Assembly (NCBI RefSeq): GCF_016650035.1
Contig: NZ_JAENWM010000007.1
Coordinates: forward strand, 1-64,000
Source of the DNA: Clostridium sp.
Lineage (GTDB): Bacteria; Bacillota; Clostridia; Clostridiales; Clostridiaceae
DNA length: 64,000 nt
Reading direction: 5' to 3'
Under the pieces are notes generated by a model that did no database searches, was not told where the DNA came from, and saw nothing but the letters and a program-made list of their open reading frames with translations. A program made the translations under genes and the position numbers. Numbering within the stretch: the stretch's first letter is position 1; each line of letters opens with the position of its first letter. Shown here piece by piece: positions 30,510 to 39,183 of this stretch.

Positions 30510-30797
30510 ATGAATAACGATTTTCAACAATATACAGAAATTTCAGATTTACTAAAAGCTCTTGCCCACCCAGTGCGAATATGTATTATACGAGGACTTA
30601 TGGGCAAAGGAAGTTGCAACGTTAGTTATATGCAAGGTTGTCTAAATCTTCCTCAATCCACTGTTTCCCAACATCTACAAAAACTAAAATCATTAGGTGT
30701 TATTAAGAGTGAAAGAAATGGATTACAAGTTAATTATACAATTGCCAATGAAACTATCGTAAATGTAATAAATGCTATTTTTCCCGATGAAAATTAA
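30510..30797 (+). CDS. ArsR/SmtB-family transcriptional regulator
   Basis: 95 aa; LLKALAHPVRICIIRGL ... CLNLPQSTVSQHLQKLKSLGVI. Confidence 0.92.
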   Translation: MNNDFQQYTEISDLLKALAHPVRICIIRGLMGKGSCNVSYMQGCLNLPQSTVSQHLQKLKSLGVIKSERNGLQVNYTIANETIVNVINAIFPDEN

Positions 30798-31665
30798 ACT
30801 TACCATCAAAGCTCACTAAAGTTACTCCTATAATTATAACGACGCACCCAATTACCTGCCAAGCAGTTACTACTTCATTTAGGATCACCGACGCTGCAAA
30901 TAGACTCATAATTGGTTGTAAATTTATATATGTTGTGGTAATGGTTGCTCCAAGTTCTTTTAGACAATACACATATATTATGTACCCAATGCAAGAACAG
31001 AATATGGATAAAAACACTATATTTAATATAACTTTAGTAGAAGGAACTTGTAGACTACTTAAAAACAGTGAGGGGCTTAAAAATAGTGACCCCCACATGA
31101 TTTGATAAGTAGTTATAGTTATACTTTTATATTTCCCTTTAAAACTAGTACAGACCATATTATAAATTATCCAAGAAAATACTGCTCCAAGGGCCAATAA
31201 ATCTCCTATACTTCCCTTTGAAAAAAAGCTTACCCTATCTTTAGATACAATTATTATAATAATTCCAACTACACTTAAGGTAGCGCCAATAATTTTTCCA
31301 TAGCTCATCTTCTCTTTATAAATTATTCTTTGAGAAAACAAAGTGAAAATAGGTATGGTAGATATTAAGATTGCCACATTAGACGCCGAGGTATATGCTA
31401 CAGACGAGTTTTCAAAAATAAAATATATTGTTATTCCAAAGAGCCCACCCAATGCCAATTTAAACCTGTCCTCTTTTAAAACCTTCTCCTCTGGAAACTT
31501 TACTTTCAATACTATAAATAATATTATTGCGGCTACTATAAATCTATAAAATGCTGATAAGGCAGGGCTTACCTCATCCACTATAACCTTTATGCTTAAA
31601 TAAGATAAGCTCCATATCACCATTAAGATAATTGCCAATAAGTGAGGCAATTTTTTATTTTTCAT
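30775..31665 (-). CDS. EamA/DMT-family transporter
   Basis: 296 aa, ten TM-like segments, two EamA repeats. Confidence 0.88.
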   Translation of the reverse strand: MKNKKLPHLLAIILMVIWSLSYLSIKVIVDEVSPALSAFYRFIVAAIILFIVLKVKFPEEKVLKEDRFKLALGGLFGITIYFIFENSSVAYTSASNVAILISTIPIFTLFSQRIIYKEKMSYGKIIGATLSVVGIIIIIVSKDRVSFFSKGSIGDLLALGAVFSWIIYNMVCTSFKGKYKSITITTYQIMWGSLFLSPSLFLSSLQVPSTKVILNIVFLSIFCSCIGYIIYVYCLKELGATITTTYINLQPIMSLFAASVILNEVVTAWQVIGCVVIIIGVTLVSFDGKFNFHREK

Positions 31666-31978
31666 TATATCTCTCCCCTTTACTACTTCTAATACAAATT
31701 AAAATAAAACATAAATATGTTAGTCTATTTCATTTCATACACATATTATAGTATATCTTAGAATATCCAATAATTACACTATAATTTTATCTCATTTTTT
31801 TATTTGTCTATTTTTTTGTATAATAGTTTATAATATGTTTTTTTGCAATTTTAATGTTGTTAACATTTCATAATTGAAGTATAATAGTATATAACGGTCA
31901 TTTTCGTTGTCAATTATGACGGTATCAGCTTGTATAAATATCATTTATTAATAAGTATAAATTTACGGAGGTGCCAAT

Positions 31979-33721
31979 TTGAAAAAAGAATTTTCTCTAA
32001 GTAACGATAAGGTCATGATAAATTTCACTGCAAAATATTGTAATAGTCCTGAGAAACTACTAGAAAGTGACGGTTTTAGAAGGGTTTTCAACGCTTATCT
32101 TAAGAAAATAAAAAAGAAAAAATCAAATAGCTATAAATATTTAATCCAAAACGCACACCTAGAAAACGAAGAATTAGATGTCTTCATTATACATTTATTT
32201 AAACTCCTAACTATATTAAATATAAATGAAATCATAAATTTAAATACTAAATATAGTGCTCTTATAAATCTAAAGGATAACCTCATCGATTTCATAGAGG
32301 ATTTTTATAGTTTTTGGAGAAGGCTTGAAAGATACACTGTAATTCAAAACAATAAGATTAATGAGGGTTTAGAAAAAACAAGTTTTATTGAAGCAAACAA
32401 CGATTTCTCTATGCTTATTCTTAATTTATACAGAAAAATAGAAGAGAATGTTGCTGGCCACAAACCTACTGTTTACAGGCAGCTACCTGCTGGTGGTAAT
32501 GCTGGACTAATTGTTAATAATATAAATTGGCCTATGCCTTCTGGATATGAACTATTAAAGCACATTCCCTTTATTGATACAATAATGCTAGATTTACCTT
32601 ATATTAGCTATCCTAAGAAGAATACTCGTGATGGTATCTTCGAAGAATGTTTTGAAAATCCCCTTAAAGACTGTTCCATAAGTGCAGATCATTGGTTTTG
32701 TTATCCAGCTAAAGTGGGTACTCTGCTTGCATTTATCTACATTCACAGAGATTTTATGGCTCATGCAATAACCCTATGTAATCTATTCGAAATGGCAAGA
32801 GAAAAAGAATATGTAGGCATTAAACCGGATATAGTTTTTGTTTTTGGTGCTAAGGATTCTTATTCTAAAATTAAAACAATATTTTATGATGATGTAGAAA
32901 ATGATATTATGCTAGGTTATATAAGTCATGGCGACGAAATTGATTACTTCGGCTATGTGAAAAAAATGACTTTAACTCTGCATAACCTAATAATGATTAA
33001 ACGAGGCTACTTACCAATCCACGGTGCAATGGTAAACATTGTTATGAATAATGGTAACAGTGCAAATGTAGTTATTATGGGTGATAGTGGTGCAGGTAAA
33101 TCAGAGTGCTTAGAAGCTTTTAGAAGCTTAAGTGAAGATTATATAAGTGACATGACCATAGTCTTTGATGACATGGGTTTCTTAAATATGAACGGTGGTA
33201 AGAAGCCACTGGCCTATGGAACAGAAATTGGTGCTTTCGTGAGACTTGATGATTTGGACGCAGGTTATGCCTTTAAAGAAATTGATAGAAGTATATTTAT
33301 GAATCCTGATAAAATTAACGCAAGACTTGTTATGCCTGTAGCAAGCTATAAAGATATTATTAAAGGATACCCTATAGACTTATTCCTTTATGCAAATAAT
33401 TATGAAGAGGTAAAGGACGGAACTTCAGAAATTGATTTCTTTACAAATCCAAAAGACGCCATTAATGTATGCAAAACAGGTGCAAGGATGGCAAAAGGCA
33501 CTACTACTGAACTAGGCCTTGTAACCTCCTATTTCGCAAATCCTTTTGGACCTGTTCAAAAACAGGAACTAGTAGATGTACTGATAGTTAATTATTTTGA
33601 AGAATTCTTCAAAACCGGGGTAAAAGTTGGACAAATTAGGACCTCCCTTGGTATAAAAGGGCAAGAAAAACATGGTCCTAAAAAAGCAGCTAAAAAATTA
33701 TTCGAATTAATTATAAAGTAA
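31979..33721 (+). CDS. PEPCK/HPr-kinase-like P-loop protein
   Basis: 580 aa; Walker A GDSGAGKSE (as in HPr kinase), downstream FDDM and TEIGAFVRLDDL; TTG start after GGAGG. Confidence 0.6.
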   Translation: MKKEFSLSNDKVMINFTAKYCNSPEKLLESDGFRRVFNAYLKKIKKKKSNSYKYLIQNAHLENEELDVFIIHLFKLLTILNINEIINLNTKYSALINLKDNLIDFIEDFYSFWRRLERYTVIQNNKINEGLEKTSFIEANNDFSMLILNLYRKIEENVAGHKPTVYRQLPAGGNAGLIVNNINWPMPSGYELLKHIPFIDTIMLDLPYISYPKKNTRDGIFEECFENPLKDCSISADHWFCYPAKVGTLLAFIYIHRDFMAHAITLCNLFEMAREKEYVGIKPDIVFVFGAKDSYSKIKTIFYDDVENDIMLGYISHGDEIDYFGYVKKMTLTLHNLIMIKRGYLPIHGAMVNIVMNNGNSANVVIMGDSGAGKSECLEAFRSLSEDYISDMTIVFDDMGFLNMNGGKKPLAYGTEIGAFVRLDDLDAGYAFKEIDRSIFMNPDKINARLVMPVASYKDIIKGYPIDLFLYANNYEEVKDGTSEIDFFTNPKDAINVCKTGARMAKGTTTELGLVTSYFANPFGPVQKQELVDVLIVNYFEEFFKTGVKVGQIRTSLGIKGQEKHGPKKAAKKLFELIIK

Positions 33722-33778
33722 AAAAAGAATCATATATGAGTAGAATTAATTTCTGCTCAATATATGATTCTTTTAAAT
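33722..33778. terminator. bidirectional terminator
   Basis: AAAAGAATCATATATGAG...CTCAATATATGATTCTTTT. Confidence 0.85.
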
Positions 33779-33786
33779 TTCGAGAA

Positions 33787-35793
33787 TTATTCCTCCACCT
33801 TTGATGGACTTTTGTAAAACGAACTTACCCTATCGAAATTATTTTTAAGTCTTGCCCCATTGTTTAGTTGAAGTACTCTATCAGTATTTTTAATTATATA
33901 ATTTTCAAGCTTATCCATGTACAAATCCCCTGCTATTTCACTTTGGGTAACCATTGTTAATCCTTTTTCCCAACTAGCTGTTAACTCTGGATTTAACAGC
34001 GTAGGGATAGAGTTTTTCACCACATCATAAATAATTTCTCCAAGGAGTGTAGGCATAACCACTTGTGTTTTGTTATTAGCTTTAATGTATGTTATTTTTT
34101 CAAGTTTTGTTAAAATCCCTGAACGGGTAGCACTTGTGCCAATGCCAGAGCCTTTTATGTGCTCTCTTAGTTCTTCATCCTCAATAAGCTTACCTGCATT
34201 TTCCATGGCTATAATTATTGAACCTGTAGTAAACCTTTTAGGAGGAGAAGTCTTACCTTCTTTTACCACTAAATCTTCCAGCTTCACGGTTTGACCTTTT
34301 TTTAAGGTACTTAAAAATTTCATGTTTTTAGTTTCGTGATCATTACTATCGCTAACAGGTTTCAAAACCTCTAAATAACCTATTTCTGTGCAAACCTTAT
34401 CTGAGGTAAAAAATCTTTCCTGTTCAATTTTTGTTATAACAGAAACTTTGTTATACACAGCAGGTGGATAAAATATTGCCAAAAACCTTCTAGTCACCAA
34501 ATTATAGATTTTCTTTTCTAAATCTTTTAATGAAAAATAATTTTGAAGCCCTTCACCTGTTGGGATAATAGCATAATGGTCTGTAACTTTACTGTCATCA
34601 ACATACTTTGTTTTAGCTATATTACTGTACCACTTTTTCTCTAGAATATTCTCAGCTATTCCCTTTATATCAGATTCCCCTTTTAAATTAATTAATTTTC
34701 TTATATTATTATCTATTTCTTTAGCCACTGATGTAGATAATACTCTAGCGTCTGTCCTAGGATATGTAAGCATTTTTTTCTCATATAATGCTTGAACGTG
34801 ACTAAGAGTTTGTTCTGGGTTTATTTTATATATTTTTGAGCACTCATTTTGTATTTCTGCTAAATTAAACAGAAGTGGAGCATTTTTATTTTCTTTTTTC
34901 TTTGTAATACTTTCTACTATAGCTTTGCCATCACTACTAAAATCTCTAAGTTCCCCTATTAATTTTTCTGCGGTTTCCTCAGTCTTAAATCCACCTTCAT
35001 TGTAAAGTAGTGGCGAGTCAAAATATTTAGAGCCTTCTACTGCTTTCCATTCCCCATCATAATTACAGCCTTCCTCTACGTTAAAGCTAGCAATAATCTT
35101 ATAAAAAGGGGTAACAATAAATTCTCTAACTTCTCTTTCCCTTTGAACCACCATTCCAAGCACACAGGACATTACTCTACCCACTGCAATAACTATATAT
35201 TTTTTACCAAGATAATTACTTACAGTTTTTCCATAGACTAAACTTAAAAGCCTAGAAAAGTTAATTCCCATTAGATAATCTTCTTTTGCTCTTAAATAAG
35301 CAGCTTCCGATAAATTATCATACTCACTTAAATCCTTTGCTTCTTTAACTCCACGAATAATCTCTGATTCTGTTTGTGAATCTATCCACACTCTTCGTTT
35401 TTGTTTTACAGGATTACCAGCCAAATCATCCACTAAACGATAGATATATTCCCCCTCGCGCCCCGAATCTGTACAAACATAAATTCTATCAATATCTTCG
35501 CGAATCAATTGATTTTTAACTATATTAAATTGTTTTTTCACGCCGTCTATAACTTCGTATTTATATATTTTAGGCAAAAATGGCAAGGTAGTTAAAGACC
35601 ATTTTTTAAGTTTTACATCATATTTTTCGGGATAACTCATGGTAACAAGATGTCCCACACACCATGTAACAACTGCTTTTTCAGATTCTATAAATCCATC
35701 TGATTTTCTCCCATTTATTTTTAAGGCTTTGGCAAATTCCGCTGCAACACTTGGTTTTTCTGTAATAAATAATGCTTTACTGATAAGTACCAC
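33787..35793 (-). CDS. topB: DNA topoisomerase III (type IA)
   Basis: FITEKPSVAAEFAKAL, TDSGREGEYIYR, LTYPRTDARVLS, GIGTSATR. Confidence 0.92.
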   Translation of the reverse strand: MVLISKALFITEKPSVAAEFAKALKINGRKSDGFIESEKAVVTWCVGHLVTMSYPEKYDVKLKKWSLTTLPFLPKIYKYEVIDGVKKQFNIVKNQLIREDIDRIYVCTDSGREGEYIYRLVDDLAGNPVKQKRRVWIDSQTESEIIRGVKEAKDLSEYDNLSEAAYLRAKEDYLMGINFSRLLSLVYGKTVSNYLGKKYIVIAVGRVMSCVLGMVVQREREVREFIVTPFYKIIASFNVEEGCNYDGEWKAVEGSKYFDSPLLYNEGGFKTEETAEKLIGELRDFSSDGKAIVESITKKKENKNAPLLFNLAEIQNECSKIYKINPEQTLSHVQALYEKKMLTYPRTDARVLSTSVAKEIDNNIRKLINLKGESDIKGIAENILEKKWYSNIAKTKYVDDSKVTDHYAIIPTGEGLQNYFSLKDLEKKIYNLVTRRFLAIFYPPAVYNKVSVITKIEQERFFTSDKVCTEIGYLEVLKPVSDSNDHETKNMKFLSTLKKGQTVKLEDLVVKEGKTSPPKRFTTGSIIIAMENAGKLIEDEELREHIKGSGIGTSATRSGILTKLEKITYIKANNKTQVVMPTLLGEIIYDVVKNSIPTLLNPELTASWEKGLTMVTQSEIAGDLYMDKLENYIIKNTDRVLQLNNGARLKNNFDRVSSFYKSPSKVEE

Positions 35794-35955
35794 TTCGCTT
35801 TCCGTTTAATTACAACAATAATACTTTAAGAATTAATTATACCATTATTTATACCTGTGTGTAAGTAAATCATATTGTCTAAAGAAAAATATATATTAGG
35901 CACATTAAAACTTTTAAGCTATAATATATCTATAGTGATTTTAGGGGGGAAAACA

Positions 35956-36993
35956 ATGGAATATATTGATTTAAGAAGTGATACAGTAACCGAACCTACC
36001 CAGAATATGAGACAAGCAATGTTTACGGCGCAGGTGGGAGATGATGTTTACGGGGATGATCCAACTGCAATAGCTCTAGAAGAATATGCGGCTAAACTCG
36101 TGGGCAAAGAAGCTGCACTATTTGTGCCAAGTGGTACTTTTGGGAATCAACTAGCACTCTTTACACATTGCACTAGAGGTAATGAAGTCATTCTTGCTGA
36201 TGACTGCCACATAGTAATGCATGAGGTTGGTGCTTCATCAATAATTGCAGGGGTTCAGCTTAGAACAATAACAAGTAATAAGGGCGAACTTGACCCTGGA
36301 AAAATCGAAGCTAAAATTAGAAAAGAATATGAAGATATACATTATCCAGGTACTGGCCTTATTTGCTTAGAAAACGCTCATTCCGTTGGAAGAGTAATAC
36401 CTTTAAGTACAATGGAAAAAGTTTATACCATAGCAAAAAATCATGAAGTGCCAGTTCATGTTGATGGTGCAAGGCTCTTTAACGCTGCTGCATATCTAGA
36501 TGTAGATGCAAAAGAAATCACTAAATATTGTGATTCTGTTATGTTTTGTATGTCTAAAGCTCTTTGTGCACCTATAGGTTCTATGCTTTGCGGTGATAAA
36601 GACTTTATTGATAAAGCAAGAAAGAAAAGAAAGCTTTTAGGTGGTGGTTTAAGGCAATGTGGTATTTTGGCTGCAGCAGGACTTGTAGCCTTAAAGGAAA
36701 TGATTCCTCAGCTTAAAATTGATCACAAAAATGCTCTACACCTTGGAAAAACGTTATCAAAAATTCCAGGCATAGTAGTAAATATGGAAGATATCCATAT
36801 TAATATGGTTTTCTTTGATATGAAAGAAACTGGATTTAGCAGCGAGAAATTAGTAGAGAAACTTTATAGTAAAGGTATTAAAATCAATGGAGAAGAAGAT
36901 GGGTTAATGCGTTTTGTTACTCACAATTGGGTTTCTGAAAAAGATGTTGATTTTGTAGTAGACTCTATGAAAGATATCTTTAATATAAATTAA
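35956..36993 (+). CDS. low-specificity L-threonine aldolase
   Basis: DLRSDTVTEPTQNMRQAM, GDDVYGDDPT, HVDGARLFNAA, SKALCAPIGSML (PLP Lys); ATG at 35956 after AGGGGGG. Confidence 0.93.
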   Translation: MEYIDLRSDTVTEPTQNMRQAMFTAQVGDDVYGDDPTAIALEEYAAKLVGKEAALFVPSGTFGNQLALFTHCTRGNEVILADDCHIVMHEVGASSIIAGVQLRTITSNKGELDPGKIEAKIRKEYEDIHYPGTGLICLENAHSVGRVIPLSTMEKVYTIAKNHEVPVHVDGARLFNAAAYLDVDAKEITKYCDSVMFCMSKALCAPIGSMLCGDKDFIDKARKKRKLLGGGLRQCGILAAAGLVALKEMIPQLKIDHKNALHLGKTLSKIPGIVVNMEDIHINMVFFDMKETGFSSEKLVEKLYSKGIKINGEEDGLMRFVTHNWVSEKDVDFVVDSMKDIFNIN

Positions 36994-37015
36994 TTTTTAT
37001 TTTCCAAATTTATCA

Positions 37016-37024
37016 TGGTATATT
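37016..37024 (+). promoter_or_regulatory. extended -10 element (TGGTATATT) upstream of the candidate ncRNA
   Basis: TGnTATAAT-like 5/6 match just upstream of the structured region. Confidence 0.45.
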
Positions 37025-37030
37025 AATTTC

Positions 37031-37648
37031 AAAAAAACATACAATAACTTTAATGATGATTTAAAGTGGTTGAGCCAAGAGTGCTCCGAGGCTAAAGTTT
37101 AGTGTTAGAGTATTCGGCCAAAGGTATATACGATATCCGAAAGGGTTTTTTATGTGCCGGAGGGAAGATTATTATGGGTTCTTAACAGCTGTATATGTGC
37201 CCAACTGTATATATATGGTTTTCCCGGATGTGTAATAGTCGAGCTAAGATGGTATAGGTTGCCGCAGGTTTTATTAGGCACATTAAATAAATAACAAACC
37301 AAAGATGTGAGGGATATTTTGTATCATAAAAGCGATAGGTTCCGTTGTTATACTTCAAAGGTTTCTGTCAAGGCCGTATGATGCAAAAGACTAGCATACT
37401 GATTTGTTATTTACATGAATGTATTTATTATATAACTAGGGGTTATTCTTGGTCGAGAGATTATTTATGGCTCCCAAGGTATTCTATATTGTCAAGTAAA
37501 GATGTGTATGTGTGCTGTAATGCTCTTATGTTGTCGAAAGATAGAATATGGGTGTGTAGGTATGTATATAGGTTGTAGCGTAGATTGCTTTGAGTTGTCG
37601 AAAATCCTAGGTTGAAAAGGCAAGTTATTATTAATAACTTGCCTTTTT
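37031..37648 (+). ncRNA. candidate large structured non-coding RNA (~620 nt)
   Basis: no plausible ORF; hairpin 37047-37053/37061-37067; 11-bp helix 37288-37298/37403-37413 enclosing 10-bp helix 37318-37327/37378-37387; 8-bp helix 37480-37487/37541-37548; ends in strong terminator 37619-37648. Confidence 0.65.
37619..37648 (+). terminator. rho-independent terminator
   Basis: GGCAAGTTAT-TATTA-ATAACTTGCC-TTTTT. Confidence 0.9.
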
Positions 37649-37676
37649 ATTGTAACTTATTAAATTATGTTTAAAA

Positions 37677-38279
37677 TTATTTTTTTATCATTTCACTATC
37701 TTCACTCATAGGTACACGAGCATCATAGTGACCTTTAATAGAATCAACTTTTTTTCCATCAACAAGAAATTGAACTTTTGTTATCCCTAAATTCGGGTCT
37801 AAAATCAAAGTGTTTATAATTGAATATAGTGCCATTCCCTCTCCTGTAGACCCACCTGATATCTTTTTGACTGAGTTGCCACTAATGTCAACACTAGCTA
37901 TTCCTTCTTTAACCTGCACGTCTAATAATGTTAAATCGGAAGGCAGTGTTTCATATAATTTTTCTGCACCTTCACTTGGTGCGCTAGGTCCTTTTATAAG
38001 TTCTAGTACCATGGCTTTAGCTGTAAGTTCTTCTATGTTTCTTTTCTCTCCCACTAAGTACATAGCTTGATCGTCGCTAAAATATAGTACCACTTCTTTA
38101 GTTTTTATTTCCTCATCTTTTACTTCTGTGGTTTCTTCTACAACTTCATCTGAAGTTTCTTTAATAATTACTTTTGAATCATTGTCCTTTTTTACCTCAG
38201 CTCTTTCACAACCTGAAAGTGTAAAGATTAAAACACTACATAATATTGCCGAAAGAATTTTCTTCATAATTGTCACCAT
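37677..38279 (-). CDS. GerMN-domain lipoprotein
   Basis: lipobox LSGCE; YFSDDQAMYLVGEKR...AKAMVLELIKGPSAPS...LTLLDVQVKEGIASVDIS GerMN pattern. Confidence 0.85.
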   Translation of the reverse strand: MVTIMKKILSAILCSVLIFTLSGCERAEVKKDNDSKVIIKETSDEVVEETTEVKDEEIKTKEVVLYFSDDQAMYLVGEKRNIEELTAKAMVLELIKGPSAPSEGAEKLYETLPSDLTLLDVQVKEGIASVDISGNSVKKISGGSTGEGMALYSIINTLILDPNLGITKVQFLVDGKKVDSIKGHYDARVPMSEDSEMIKK

Positions 38280-38312
38280 CCTTTGTAAAATATGCTTAAA
38301 TTATATCATATA

Positions 38313-39086
38313 TTATGTCATTATATGATTGTTTTTATTAAAGATTATATTTTCAAAACTTACATACCTTTTAGAATATTTATTTCCAGGCGCATCTCTA
38401 TAAGTACCATCCTTATCCAAAACCATAACTGTTGCTTTTTTATTTATTTTATGAATAAATCCATTATATTTCTTACCTTCACTAAAAAAACTAACTCTTT
38501 GTCCTATTATTATACCATATTTTTCTGATACTATTTCCTTTTGACTAGGAAGCTGATGATTCACCTCTGTGTGACCAAATAATTTATAAACCATAATTTT
38601 AAATCTTTGTTTTTTGCAACTAGATTCTTTAAATATATGTAATTCTAGTAAATGGCATAATTCATGTTCAAATACTATTTGGAATGCCTCTAAAGAATCT
38701 TTAGTGCTTATACCAGATACTATTTTCTCTCTTTCCACTTTATAATACTCAAAAAAGAACTTTATACCCATTCTAATTTCATAATTTTCCTCATCTTCTT
38801 GTAACTCTTTTATTTTTCTACTATAGATGGTTTTTCCTGCTGCAGAGGTCATTCTAGTGGATAGTGAAAATTTTAAGCACCCTATGAATTTTGTATTAAA
38901 ATAACCACCAAAAAATTCTTCGTCATACAAGGAGAATAAAACTTTTAGGTCCTCATTTGACATTTGCGTTAGCCTTCCGCTGCTCACATTTTCAGATTTA
39001 ATAATGAATTCATTTCTTATAACATTTCTTTTCCGGACTATTTCCTCTTTGTCGTATTTTAAATTTTTTATATACCCTAATATCAT
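38313..39086 (-). CDS. SprT-like zinc metallopeptidase-fold protein
   Basis: 257 aa; FEHELCHLLELH (HExxH) and SprT-type organisation. Confidence 0.75.
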   Translation of the reverse strand: MILGYIKNLKYDKEEIVRKRNVIRNEFIIKSENVSSGRLTQMSNEDLKVLFSLYDEEFFGGYFNTKFIGCLKFSLSTRMTSAAGKTIYSRKIKELQEDEENYEIRMGIKFFFEYYKVEREKIVSGISTKDSLEAFQIVFEHELCHLLELHIFKESSCKKQRFKIMVYKLFGHTEVNHQLPSQKEIVSEKYGIIIGQRVSFFSEGKKYNGFIHKINKKATVMVLDKDGTYRDAPGNKYSKRYVSFENIIFNKNNHIMT

Positions 39087-39135
39087 AATAATTACTCCCT
39101 ATTAAAAAGCCAACTCATTTTCAGATCTAATATAA

Positions 39136-39180
39136 TAGTATAAAAACCCAACATGCATGGCATATAGGATTTTTATACTA
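39136..39180. terminator. hairpin terminator
   Basis: AGTATAAAAACCC...AGGATTTTTATACT. Confidence 0.6.
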
Positions 39181-39183
39181 ACT

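Noticed and set aside
37345-37578. 77-aa ORF inside the candidate ncRNA
   Set aside because: No RBS, Cys/Tyr/Trp-rich unnatural composition, overlaps predicted helices
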